A stretch of DNA of 64,000 nucleotides from Brevibacterium sp. CBA3109 (GTDB lineage Bacteria; Actinomycetota; Actinomycetes; Actinomycetales; Brevibacteriaceae): the NCBI RefSeq assembly GCF_040256645.1, contig NZ_CP158281.1, positions 1,116,001 through 1,180,000 of the forward strand, in the 5' to 3' direction. The notes under the pieces were generated by a model that was given only the letters and a program-made list of their open reading frames with translations, ran no database searches and was not told the DNA's origin. The position numbers and the translations under genes were made by a program. Below are positions 34,738-43,366 of this stretch, piece after piece; position 1 is the stretch's first letter; the number at the start of each line of letters is the position of its first letter.

Positions 34738-35787
34738 TCAGGCTTCCCGCCGAGCCTTCTTCAGTGCGCGGCGCTTCTTGTGGCCGGCGAAGCTGAGCCA
34801 GAAGAGGACGATGGCCAGAAGGACGAAGAGTCCGCCTCCGGCGATGCCCGCGTCGACCCAGAACTGGGGTGGGAACAGTCGGATGAGGGAATCGTCGCTG
34901 TAGAACTCCCAGGTCCCGTCGGAGAAGAAGATCTTGTGGAAGCCGCGGAAGAAGGTGTCCCAGCCGAGGAACGCGAGCGTGGCCGCGCCCGCCATGGCGA
35001 TGATGCTGATGATGGCGCCCAAACGCAGTCCGACGTGGAAGCCCGTGCCGTGCCTGCGTGACATGTAGAGGCCGAAGAGAACCGCACCGATGAGGCCGAT
35101 CAGCGCAATCAGGTACAGCAGTGAGATGAGGCCCTTGACGTCGGCCATGTGACCCAATTCTTCGGAGATGAAGATGGGCTCGCCGTTGGGCATGATCACA
35201 TCGGCGAGGTAGCGCCGAGAGTCGAGGTTCGCCAGGTAGTCGATGACGTATGTGCCGTAATGTTCGCGGTCGGCGCTGCCGAAGCCGAACTGGTCAGCCG
35301 GGAAGCCGGGGCGGAAGTACTCGAACTTGAGGAACACCCCCGAGGCCACGAAGCGTACCGCCAGGGCCAGCAGAATGAATGGCGTCGCCAATGTGATCCA
35401 GATGGTGCCGATGATATCGAGGACACTGCGGCGCCGCTCGGGCACATCGGGGTCTCGGGTCTCGGTCGACGTCGCGGCCTGTGTCACGGCGGCCCAGTCC
35501 GCTTCGCTCATCACCGCGGTCCGGGAATTGGCCGGGACCTCCCGGGTTCTGGCGGTCTCGGCAGGATTCGAAGAATGGGCGGGCGCAACGCGCACCGGCC
35601 CGGTCGAAGGCTTGGGCTCGTCCTTGGCGATCGGCTCCCGGATCGGGTCGAACGCCTCGGTGTCGGTCGAAGGATCGTTCGCGGCCTCCAGAGGATGTTC
35701 CGTCTGCTTTTCGGCATCACTACCCGATCCTGAACTCATCCGTCTGCTCAGGAGGTCTTCGGTCTCGTTCTTCTCGTCTCCAGCCAC
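34738..35787 (-). CDS. TIGR01906-family integral membrane protein
   Basis: About 349 residues. The first ~130 are charged and Ser/Thr/Pro-rich (cytoplasmic), followed by a helix, an external loop with FRPGFPADQFGFGSADREHYGTYVIDYLAN-type conserved residues and HMADVKGL, and three further helices separated by FFRGFHKIFFSDGTWEFY and IRLFPPQFW. These are the marks of the TIGR01906 family found in Gram-positives; function unknown. GTG 35787 is preferred because GACAAT stands six bases upstream; a TTG at 35817 would add ten residues. Confidence 0.85.
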   Translation of the reverse strand: MAGDEKNETEDLLSRRMSSGSGSDAEKQTEHPLEAANDPSTDTEAFDPIREPIAKDEPKPSTGPVRVAPAHSSNPAETARTREVPANSRTAVMSEADWAAVTQAATSTETRDPDVPERRRSVLDIIGTIWITLATPFILLALAVRFVASGVFLKFEYFRPGFPADQFGFGSADREHYGTYVIDYLANLDSRRYLADVIMPNGEPIFISEELGHMADVKGLISLLYLIALIGLIGAVLFGLYMSRRHGTGFHVGLRLGAIISIIAMAGAATLAFLGWDTFFRGFHKIFFSDGTWEFYSDDSLIRLFPPQFWVDAGIAGGGLFVLLAIVLFWLSFAGHKKRRALKKARREA

Positions 35788-35793
35788 GTTCCC

Positions 35794-35799
35794 ATTGTC
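35794..35799 (-). promoter_or_regulatory. possible -10 for leaderless TIGR01906 gene
   Basis: GACAAT, six bases (gggaac), GTG at 35787; same hexamer and spacing as before the rhomboid gene. Confidence 0.4.
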
Positions 35800-35918
35800 A
35801 TTGACCCGGACGGGCAAGCGGGCTCCGACACGCCACAGACCGCCAGATCACCGAGGCGACCGGGATCGCCGAGGTGGCTCGCCGTCTTTGAATTCTGCCC
35901 CGCAGTCCGCCTGGATGG

Positions 35919-36845
35919 TCAGCCCAGCAGGGCTGCGATGATGACGAGAGTCGGCACAGCCAGCACGGTTGTGATGAAGACCGCATCGCGCATGAGGGCC
36001 TCGGACTGTCTGTACTGCATGGAGTAGATGTAGACGTTCTGTGCCGTCGGCAGCGCCGAAGTGACGACGATGGCGAAGAGTGCGATGCCGGAATAACCCA
36101 GCAGAGGGCCACCGATGACCCAGGCCAGCACCGGTTGGATGACCTGCTTGGCGATCGTGATGTACGTCAGCTGCTTCCTAGTCCCCGGTGCGGGCAGCGC
36201 CCACCCGTCCTTGAGTGAGATGCCGAAGGCCAGCAGTGCTCCGGGAACTGCCGTGGCGCCGATCATGTCTATGGGCTCGAAGATGAAGCGCGGAAGTTCG
36301 AATCCCGTCGCCGAGGCGGCCACACCTGCTGCAGCACCGAGGACAATAGGGTTCCGGAGGACGGGGAGCACGCCCGAGTACCAACGCTGATCGTGTTTCT
36401 TCTTGCCAGCGGCGTCGAGAACGGCCATGCCGATGGGCGCGAGGATGAGCAGCTGGAACAACAGGACGGGTGCGACATATCCGATGTCGTGGAGCACGTA
36501 GGCTGCAATCGGGATGCCGAGATTGCCGATGTTGACGTAGCTGACAGCCCAGGCGGAGAACATCGCCTCGCCGGTGCTGCGTCTGCGGATGTAGCGGGTG
36601 AGGACGAAGAGCAGCAGGCCCACGATCACCGCGGACCCGCCTGTGGCCAGGAGCGCTGTATTGAAGATCAGGCCCAGGTCGGTATCGGCAACAGTGACGT
36701 AGAGAAGTGCTGGGGTGCCGGCGTAGAAGACGAGTTTTGCGATGACCTGCTGGCCAGTGGGCCCGAGGACCTCGGATCGTCCCAGCATGAATCCGACCAG
36801 GATGACACCTGCGATGACGGCGAAGCCTTCGAAGACAGCCAGCAT
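35919..36845 (-). CDS. AEC (auxin efflux carrier)-family transporter
   Basis: 308 residues with about ten helices in two five-helix halves joined by a short cytoplasmic loop (~GKKKHDQRW). Motifs: FAVIAGVILVGFMLGR at the start, SYVNIGNLGIPIAAYV in the first half and ALPTAQNVYIYSMQYRQSE in the second, all typical of AEC permeases that move small organic acids or auxin-like compounds. Substrate unknown. A weak AGG lies near the ATG. Confidence 0.92.
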   Translation of the reverse strand: MLAVFEGFAVIAGVILVGFMLGRSEVLGPTGQQVIAKLVFYAGTPALLYVTVADTDLGLIFNTALLATGGSAVIVGLLLFVLTRYIRRRSTGEAMFSAWAVSYVNIGNLGIPIAAYVLHDIGYVAPVLLFQLLILAPIGMAVLDAAGKKKHDQRWYSGVLPVLRNPIVLGAAAGVAASATGFELPRFIFEPIDMIGATAVPGALLAFGISLKDGWALPAPGTRKQLTYITIAKQVIQPVLAWVIGGPLLGYSGIALFAIVVTSALPTAQNVYIYSMQYRQSEALMRDAVFITTVLAVPTLVIIAALLG

Positions 36846-36949
36846 GAGCTACCTGTGGTCCTCGCTTTCGGGATCAGTCGGCTGAGGCCGAGGCAGACTC
36901 TTGTGACAGGTCAGGAAGCCGCGGCCGAGGCGGGGGAGTGGTAGCCGGT

Positions 36950-37267
36950 TCAGTTGGTTTCGGCAGAGTCGACGGCCATGTAGGCGACCGCAGCATTGGC
37001 GGCGGCGACGCTGAGTACTGCGGGCCACGCACCGATCTTCTTCGCCAGGGGGTGCGAGGCTCCGAACCCACCGAGGTAGCCTAGGGTCAGCGCCGTGCCG
37101 ATGGGCCAGCCCTGCTTGGTGAACCAGGTGCGGGCGGCGTAGGCGCCGGCCGCTGCGAGCACGACCCCACCAAGGGGACGGATCCCGGTCTCGCGAGCGG
37201 TCAGAAATCCGCCGACCAGGCCAACGGCAACAAGTGGGGCGGTCGAAACTTCACGTGCGTCCTTCAT
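36950..37267 (-). CDS. small Gly/Ala-rich membrane protein
   Basis: 105 residues with four short hydrophobic segments (about 10-22, 31-46, 55-71 and 80-98); ARTWFTKQGWP lies between the second and third. Start ATG at 37267 is supported by TAAACT seven bases upstream (leaderless) and because upstream codons are non-coding. No family recognised. Not overlapping with its neighbours. Confidence 0.7.
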   Translation of the reverse strand: MKDAREVSTAPLVAVGLVGGFLTARETGIRPLGGVVLAAAGAYAARTWFTKQGWPIGTALTLGYLGGFGASHPLAKKIGAWPAVLSVAAANAAVAYMAVDSAETN

Positions 37268-37274
37268 ACAGCCC

Positions 37275-37280
37275 AGTTTA
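37275..37280 (-). promoter_or_regulatory. -10 box for leaderless small membrane gene
   Basis: TAAACT, seven bases (gggctgt), ATG at 37267. Confidence 0.5.
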
Positions 37281-37326
37281 GGCAACGTCGGTCGGCACCC
37301 GGACAGCGGTCTCACAACGAGGACGG

Positions 37327-37677
37327 TCAACCGACGGTGATCTTGAGGACCGAGGCGATCCCGAGAGCTGCGATGAGGCAAACCGAACATGTGAGGAAGA
37401 TGACCGCCCAAGGAGTCGGGCGGCCTCGTTCGGCACGAATGGACACTGCTCCGAGGCGGTAGCGCCTGACCTGCATGGCGATCGCGGCAATCGCCAACGT
37501 GATGCAGACGACGAAGACCACGACGGACAGGCCTTCGAACACATTGATCCAGCGGATGAAGAGCAGACTGACAACCGTCATCGTCAGACTGGTGCGAAGC
37601 CAAGACTGTGTCGTCCTCTCGGGCTGCAGACCCGGATCGGTATGGGGCTGGGGCCGCCTGGGACGCGGCGTGTTCAC
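37327..37677 (-). CDS. DUF202-family membrane protein (second copy)
   Basis: 116 residues. The ERTTQSWLRTSLTM segment is the DUF202 signature ER(T)xLSW-RT, followed by two to three helices (about 32-50, 52-66 and 90-112) and a basic loop QVRRYRLGA. The GTG start overlaps the upstream DUF202 stop by four bases, so the pair is co-translated and may form a heteromer. DUF202 proteins (YidH-type) have no established function. Confidence 0.88.
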   Translation of the reverse strand: MNTPRPRRPQPHTDPGLQPERTTQSWLRTSLTMTVVSLLFIRWINVFEGLSVVVFVVCITLAIAAIAMQVRRYRLGAVSIRAERGRPTPWAVIFLTCSVCLIAALGIASVLKITVG

Positions 37678-38054
37678 AGGACTCCGGCGAAGACCAGGAC
37701 GAGGAGGCCCGCACCCAGTGCGGACGCGAGGCTGACGATGGGAATGATGAGGGGCAGCGGCAGCGAGGTCTTGTGCCGCATGGCCGTTTCGATGCGGTGC
37801 CATCTGAAGGCGGCACCGCCGGCCAGGATGAAGCCGATGGTCATGAGCACGATCGACAGGGTCGCCCGCAGCCCGGAGGTGAATATCGCCGAGGTGAAGG
37901 CTTCGACCGCAATACCACCACCGATAAACGCCAGTGCTGTGCGGATCCACGACAGAAAGGTACGTTCGTTGGCGAGGGTGAAACGCGGATCGGGATCCTC
38001 GCCGTCGGGAAACATCCGTCTGGCGATCCTGCCGCGTGAGTCATCGGAGGTCAC
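37674..38054 (-). CDS. DUF202/YidH-family membrane protein (first copy)
   Basis: 126 residues. PDPRFTLANERTFLSWIRTALAFIGGG is the family hallmark, followed by three helices (about 40-58, 66-82 and 100-124) and the WHRIETAM loop. The GTG at 38054 is chosen because TATCCT stands exactly six bases before it; the frame is open far upstream but that part is not conserved in composition. First gene of a two-gene operon with the next DUF202 gene. Confidence 0.9.
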   Translation of the reverse strand: MTSDDSRGRIARRMFPDGEDPDPRFTLANERTFLSWIRTALAFIGGGIAVEAFTSAIFTSGLRATLSIVLMTIGFILAGGAAFRWHRIETAMRHKTSLPLPLIIPIVSLASALGAGLLVLVFAGVL

Positions 38055-38060
38055 ATATCG

Positions 38061-38066
38061 AGGATA
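38061..38066 (-). promoter_or_regulatory. -10 box for leaderless DUF202 operon
   Basis: TATCCT, six bases (cgatat), GTG at 38054. Confidence 0.55.
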
Positions 38067-38313
38067 GCCGCTGTGGTCGAAAAGCCAGCCACTGTGCGAC
38101 GATTTCAGCCGCCGTTCCTCTGCGAGAGCCTCGACGTCCGGGTCGGACTCGGCGCCGCGAATGCGTGCTTCTTCGCCGCTCCGGCTACCCCCGAGGATCA
38201 ACACTGGGATGCCTGCATCACCGGATCGCGGACACCGACAGGCAACGCTCGTGAACGTCACGCAGTTGAGTGCGCCCGTACCGCTGGGGGCAGACGTTAA
38301 GCTGGGAACTGAA

Positions 38314-41300
38314 ATGGCACATGAGAACTCAGCATCGTCACCCCCGCGCACCGACGGATCGTCCCCGCGCGGCGAAACGCGCTCCCCGCAGACCGAAGCG
38401 CAGTCCCCCCGCAGAGTCGCGAAATCCGACAAGGACGGGCAATCTGCGAAGCGCTCGCCTCGGCGGAAGAACCAGCGGCACAAGAACACCGGCGCCGGTC
38501 ATCGCGATCGCCGGGCCCGGCTGGCAGCTGCCCGCCAGTCACAGTCCGTCGACGTCACCTACCCGGCGAACCTGCCGGTCTCCGCTGCGAAGGACGAGAT
38601 CGCCGCGGCCATCCGCGACAACCAGGTCGTCATCGTCGCCGGTGAGACGGGGTCGGGCAAGACCACCCAGCTGCCCAAGATCTGCCTCGAGCTGGGGCTG
38701 GGAGTCAACGGGCTGATCGGGCACACACAGCCTCGGCGAATCGCTGCCAGGACCGTGGCCGATCGCATCGCCGACGAGCTTGGTGAGGATCTCGGTGGGA
38801 CCATCGGCTACCAAGTGCGGTTCACCGCGCAGGTTGCCGAATCGACCCGGGTGAAGGTCATGACCGACGGCATCCTGCTCGCAGAGCTGTCTCGGGACAA
38901 ACTGCTGCGCGACTATGAAGTCATCATCATCGACGAGGCGCACGAGCGCAGTCTCAACATCGATTTCCTGCTCGGCTATCTCAAGGAAGTGATGGGGAAG
39001 CGGCCCGAGCTCAAGGTCATCATCACCTCGGCGACAATCGATCCGGAGTCCTTCGCCGCGCATTTCGACGATGCTCCGATCATCGAGGTCGAAGGCCGAA
39101 CCTATCCGGTCGAGGTGCGCTACCGTCCGCTGATCGACGACGAGGAAGACGACGACGTCGATGGACCAGGAGAGTCGGGCAGCTACGAAACGGGGCCCGA
39201 GGAACAGACCGAAGGCATCATCGCAGCCTTCGACGAACTCAGTACCGAAGATCCCGGGGACATCCTCGTATTCCTCTCCGGGGAACGCGAGATCCGCGAC
39301 ACCGCCGATGCCCTCGAGGCTCACCTGCGGGGGCGTCCACGCCTGAGCAATTGGGAAGTCGTGCCGCTCTTCGCCCGCCTCTCCGCCGGCGAACAGCAGA
39401 AGGTCTTCAAACCCCATTCCAGGCCTCGCCTCGTGCTGGCCACGAACGTCGCTGAAACCTCACTGACCGTACCCGGCATCAAATACGTCATCGACGTCGG
39501 CACCGCCCGAATCTCCCGGTACTCCAACCGCACCCGCGTCCAACGTCTGCCGATCGAGCGCATCTCCCAGGCGAGTGCGAATCAGCGCAAGGGCCGGTCC
39601 GGTCGGACCAGCGACGGCATCTGCATTCGTCTGTATTCGCAAGACGACTTCGATTCGCGACCCGAGTTCACCGATCCCGAGATTCTGCGCACAAACTTAG
39701 CCAGCGTCATCCTGCAGATGGCTGACCTCGGGTTCGCGTCGAGTGACAAAGAGATCCTCGAATTCCCGTTCCTCACGCCGCCAGAAGCCAAGGCCGTCCG
39801 TGACGGGCGCACCATGCTTTCCGAACTGGGAGCCTTGACCAGCGATAAGGCCGGAACGATCACGGTCACACCGACCGGTCGGCAGCTGTCGCTGCTCCCG
39901 ATCGACCCGAGACTGGCGCGTATGGTCATCGCCGGCGCCGAGGCGGGATGTGGGGGAGAGGTCACCATCATCGTGGCCGCACTGTCCATCCAGGACCCCC
40001 GCGAACGCCCCACCGAGGTGCGCGCGGCCGCCGATGAGAAGCACGCCCGCTTCACCCACCCGGGCAGCGACTTCCTCTCCTATCTCAATCTGTGGAATTA
40101 CCTGGACGATCAGCAGTCGGCCCTGACGAGCTCGAAGTTCCGCCGCCAGTGCAAGGCCGAGTTCCTCAACTTCGTGCGCATACGCGAATGGCAGGACCTC
40201 GTCGGCCAGCTGCGCTCCCTGCTCGGGTCCGCCGGCATCCGCGTCAACAAGTCCGTGTGGCGCCCGGTCGACGCGTCTGCTGTCGACAATGCGGGATCCT
40301 CCGGATCGACCTCCGGGATTCAGGGCCGTAGCGAGGCGGGTTCTGGATCTGCCTCGACTGCGAAGGGATCGAAGGCGACCGGTGCGAAAGCGACCGCGTC
40401 GAACGCTGCCGCAGCGACGACAGGGCCGAAGAGCGCCAATGGCAAGGTCGGGTTCGCCGAACTCAGTGCACAGAAACGCAGCGCGAAGAAGAACAGCGGG
40501 CAGGACGCTGAGAAGGGCTCCGGGCAGAGTGCCGCCAGTGCGAGGCTCGACCCGCATGCCGCGGCCATTCACCGTGCGCTGCTGTCCGGGCTGCTGTCGA
40601 TGATCGGAGTCAGGTCAGAGCGGAACAAGGACTATCAGGGAACCCGAGGCACCCGCTTCGCGATCTTCCCCGGTTCGGGCCTGTTCAAGAACAAGCCCGA
40701 CTTCGTCATGGCCGCCGAACTCGTCGAAACGTCCAGGCTATGGGCGCGCACCGTCTCAGCGATCGAACCCGACTGGGTCGTCGAAGCAGCCGGTGACCTG
40801 GTGACCAGGCAGTACTCGGACCCGCACTGGTCGAAGAAAGCCGGCGGCTCGATGGTCTATGAGAAGATCTCGCTCTACGGCGTCACCCTTGTGACCGACC
40901 GCCGCGTCGGATACGGCACCTTCGACCAGGAGGCCGCACGTGACATGTTCATTCGCAAGGGCCTCATCGAAGGTGACTGGCACGAACACTTCGGATTCCT
41001 CGACCACAATGCACTCGTCATCGATGAGGCAGAAGCGCTGGCCTCACGCACACGCAACCGACGGGTCCTCGACCAGGACGATGCGCTCTTCGAGTTCTAC
41101 GATGAACGGATTCCGACAACGACCACCTCGGCGGCGGACTTCCGGGCCTGGTGGAAGAAGCAGAAGCGTCGCGACTCGCACCTGCTGGATCTGACCACGT
41201 CGATCCTGCTCAGTGACGACAGCGAGGAACTGACCGCCTCGGTGGCCGATGATTTCCCGATGGAATGGGAACTGGTCGACGGTTCGATGGCGAAGCTGCG

Positions 41301-42660
41301 GTACTCCTTCGAACCGGGCAGCACCGAGGACGGGGTGACCGTTGAGTTGCCCGCAGCCGCCGTGCCCCTGGTGGATTCCGATGAATTCTCCTGGCAGGTC
41401 CCGGGGCTGCGTGAGGAACTCGTCGCCGCCTACATTCGGTCACTGCCGAAGAACAAACGCCGCTACTTCGTGCCCGCACCGGACGTCGCCCGCGACATCC
41501 TGCCCGTGCTCACTCCCTATCGCGGGGCGCTGCCCGAGGTGCTTGCCGCTCATCTGAGCGAACGTGCAGGCGGGGGAGGCCTGAATGACCTCGTGCCCAT
41601 CACCGTGAGCGCCGAGGACTTCGACCGGGATCGGATCCCACCGCACCTGCGGATCCGCTTCCGCGTCATCGACGGGACCACCACAGTGGGTATCGGCGAG
41701 GACCTGACCACGCTGACGGCAACGGCCAAACCCCAGGTGCGCAAGGCTCGGGCGAAGCAAGTTTCGTTCACTGCCGAAACCGGGCTGACCTCGTGGTCGT
41801 TCGGCGCGCTGACCAGCCCGGACGAGGCGGAAGTCGGTGCTGTGCCGGGTCTGGTCGACCGTGGCACCAGTGTCGACCTCATCGCCTTCGACACCGCCGC
41901 CCAGGCGCGTCTGGCCTCACGCGAGGCACTGATCACCTTGCTGAGCCTGCGCACGAACGAGGCACTGAAATACCTGCGAGACGGACTGACAACCGATGAG
42001 AAACTCGTCCTCGCCGGTCACCAGAAATCCTCGGACGAGTTGCTCCACGCACTCATCAGGGCTGGGATCCGCAATGTCGTCGAGGCCGAACTGGGACCAG
42101 CAGAGACCGCTTGGGTGGCAGATGCCGACGAATTCGGGCGGCTTGAAACCGCCATGCAGGCGACGCTGACCGAGATGTGCTCGAGCCTGCTGCCTCATCT
42201 GATGAAGGCGCTGCGGTCGGCGACCGAGCTCGACCGGCTTGTGTCGAAGGCCTCGTCCCTGGCGATCCTGTCAAACCTCGCCGATGTCCAGGCATGGCGC
42301 GGTTCGCGAGTCACGGGAGAGTCTGTGGCCGCGATGACCGGGCAGATGGTTCGCGATCTGCCGCGATGGGTGCAGGCGGAGGTGGTGCGTATCGAAGGAA
42401 TGCAGAACTCGCCGATGCGTGACAAACAGCTCATGGACCGCCTCAGTGGCAGCGCAGAAGCGGTGACGAAGAAGGTCGGAAACAGGTTCCCCGATCTGGT
42501 CAAGGCGGACTGGTCACAGACTGTGGTCTCGGTGCCCAGCCAGTGGCGGGAGACGATCATCATGCTCGAAGAGCTGCGCGTCAGCCTCTACGCGAACTCA
42601 CTGGGTACTGCCCACCCGGTGTCGGAGAAGAGGATCGCGAAAGCCCTCGCGCAGTTGTGA
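38314..42660 (+). CDS. hrpA: ATP-dependent RNA helicase HrpA
   Basis: 1448 residues. A Ser/Pro/Arg-rich N-terminal tail (~1-70), DEAH-box core with Walker A GETGSGKT at 110-117 and DEAH at 207-210, SATID motif, helicase C-domain with TNVAETSLTVPGI and QRKGRSGR, the HA2/OB region, and the large C-terminal DUF3418 domain usual for HrpA. Between about residues 650 and 750 lies a low-complexity Ala/Ser/Gly/Lys insert. HrpA resolves stalled or collided ribosomes and mRNA structures in E. coli. Start ATG 38314 with GGGAAC upstream; the preceding 258 bases hold no convincing gene. Confidence 0.96.
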   Translation: MAHENSASSPPRTDGSSPRGETRSPQTEAQSPRRVAKSDKDGQSAKRSPRRKNQRHKNTGAGHRDRRARLAAARQSQSVDVTYPANLPVSAAKDEIAAAIRDNQVVIVAGETGSGKTTQLPKICLELGLGVNGLIGHTQPRRIAARTVADRIADELGEDLGGTIGYQVRFTAQVAESTRVKVMTDGILLAELSRDKLLRDYEVIIIDEAHERSLNIDFLLGYLKEVMGKRPELKVIITSATIDPESFAAHFDDAPIIEVEGRTYPVEVRYRPLIDDEEDDDVDGPGESGSYETGPEEQTEGIIAAFDELSTEDPGDILVFLSGEREIRDTADALEAHLRGRPRLSNWEVVPLFARLSAGEQQKVFKPHSRPRLVLATNVAETSLTVPGIKYVIDVGTARISRYSNRTRVQRLPIERISQASANQRKGRSGRTSDGICIRLYSQDDFDSRPEFTDPEILRTNLASVILQMADLGFASSDKEILEFPFLTPPEAKAVRDGRTMLSELGALTSDKAGTITVTPTGRQLSLLPIDPRLARMVIAGAEAGCGGEVTIIVAALSIQDPRERPTEVRAAADEKHARFTHPGSDFLSYLNLWNYLDDQQSALTSSKFRRQCKAEFLNFVRIREWQDLVGQLRSLLGSAGIRVNKSVWRPVDASAVDNAGSSGSTSGIQGRSEAGSGSASTAKGSKATGAKATASNAAAATTGPKSANGKVGFAELSAQKRSAKKNSGQDAEKGSGQSAASARLDPHAAAIHRALLSGLLSMIGVRSERNKDYQGTRGTRFAIFPGSGLFKNKPDFVMAAELVETSRLWARTVSAIEPDWVVEAAGDLVTRQYSDPHWSKKAGGSMVYEKISLYGVTLVTDRRVGYGTFDQEAARDMFIRKGLIEGDWHEHFGFLDHNALVIDEAEALASRTRNRRVLDQDDALFEFYDERIPTTTTSAADFRAWWKKQKRRDSHLLDLTTSILLSDDSEELTASVADDFPMEWELVDGSMAKLRYSFEPGSTEDGVTVELPAAAVPLVDSDEFSWQVPGLREELVAAYIRSLPKNKRRYFVPAPDVARDILPVLTPYRGALPEVLAAHLSERAGGGGLNDLVPITVSAEDFDRDRIPPHLRIRFRVIDGTTTVGIGEDLTTLTATAKPQVRKARAKQVSFTAETGLTSWSFGALTSPDEAEVGAVPGLVDRGTSVDLIAFDTAAQARLASREALITLLSLRTNEALKYLRDGLTTDEKLVLAGHQKSSDELLHALIRAGIRNVVEAELGPAETAWVADADEFGRLETAMQATLTEMCSSLLPHLMKALRSATELDRLVSKASSLAILSNLADVQAWRGSRVTGESVAAMTGQMVRDLPRWVQAEVVRIEGMQNSPMRDKQLMDRLSGSAEAVTKKVGNRFPDLVKADWSQTVVSVPSQWRETIIMLEELRVSLYANSLGTAHPVSEKRIAKALAQL

Positions 42661-42678
42661 TGAGCCGCGGCTGTGGCC

Positions 42679-42714
42679 GTGCCTGTGGCTGGGGCGGTGC
42701 CTGTGGCTGGGGCG
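42679..42714 (+). repeat. 18-bp perfect tandem duplication
   Basis: Positions 42679-42696 and 42697-42714 are identical (GTGCCTGTGGCTGGGGCG), followed by GGCACG. It lies just after hrpA; the rest of 42661-42863 shows no gene. Confidence 0.8.
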
Positions 42715-42863
42715 GGCACGCACCCCGCGCCGTTAGTCTCTCAATGTACCTTTGCAACGAGAGGTTTAGGTGCTGCGGGTGTGGGGTGCGAAACTCACGG
42801 GAGGAAGTGACACTGCGGGTAGGTAACGTCGCTATGTGCAGGACTTGGCACCGGAAGCCGCGG

Positions 42864-43238
42864 CTATGCGGAGGCGTTGGTGAAGTAGCCGGCGAACAGC
42901 CACCATATCGGGAGGATGGCCGCAGCCAGGAAGGCGGCGGCGGACCACCAGATACGCCACTTCCAGGTGCGTCTGCGGGTGCCGATGAACAGGAACGCGA
43001 GGTAGAAGACGAGGCAGAATGCACCGGAGAGGCTGAGCATCACCATGCTGAAGGCTTCCCACCCGGAGGTCCCGATGTCGAAGATGTACTTCGTGACCTG
43101 CGCGATCGAAAGTGAGAACTTGATCGCCAACACCAGGAAGGGGACGCCGAGGATCGCCGCGAGAATCAGCGGCAGGGCCTTGAGCAGTCGTTCCTTCGGT
43201 TCGGAGCGTCCGGCGTATTCAACAAATTCCTCATTCAT
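42864..43238 (-). CDS. small membrane protein, unknown function
   Basis: 124 residues: a charged N-terminus (MNEEFVEYAGRSEPKERLL), then three helices at about 21-43, 58-84 and 97-117 with a basic GTRRRTWKWR loop before the last. No family recognised. The ATG at 43238 follows GGGTGGCG; the longer frame upstream overlaps the prfC promoter and is rejected. Divergent from prfC. Confidence 0.75.
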   Translation of the reverse strand: MNEEFVEYAGRSEPKERLLKALPLILAAILGVPFLVLAIKFSLSIAQVTKYIFDIGTSGWEAFSMVMLSLSGAFCLVFYLAFLFIGTRRRTWKWRIWWSAAAFLAAAILPIWWLFAGYFTNASA

Positions 43239-43354
43239 CGCCACCCAGCATAAACGCAGAATCCGACAGGACGCTGGATGCCTCCGCGGAACCGCATACG
43301 CACACCGAACACAACTGTGACTGACCGGACACACGTTCAGGGACAGAAGAGAGA

Positions 43355-43360
43355 TAAGAT
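43355..43360 (+). promoter_or_regulatory. -10 box for leaderless prfC
   Basis: TAAGAT, six bases (attttg), GTG at 43367. This shifts the start one codon from the TTG at 43364. Confidence 0.6.
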
Positions 43361-43366
43361 ATTTTG

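Noticed and set aside
38073..38300. Forward 75-codon frame before hrpA
   Set aside because: Mixed third-base composition, no ribosome site and no family resemblance; probably chance in GC-rich DNA.
38055..38489. Long reverse open frame upstream of the first DUF202 gene (would add ~145 residues)
   Set aside because: The extension is not conserved-looking, overlaps the hrpA start on the other strand, and the leaderless promoter TATCCT-N6-GTG fixes the start at 38054.
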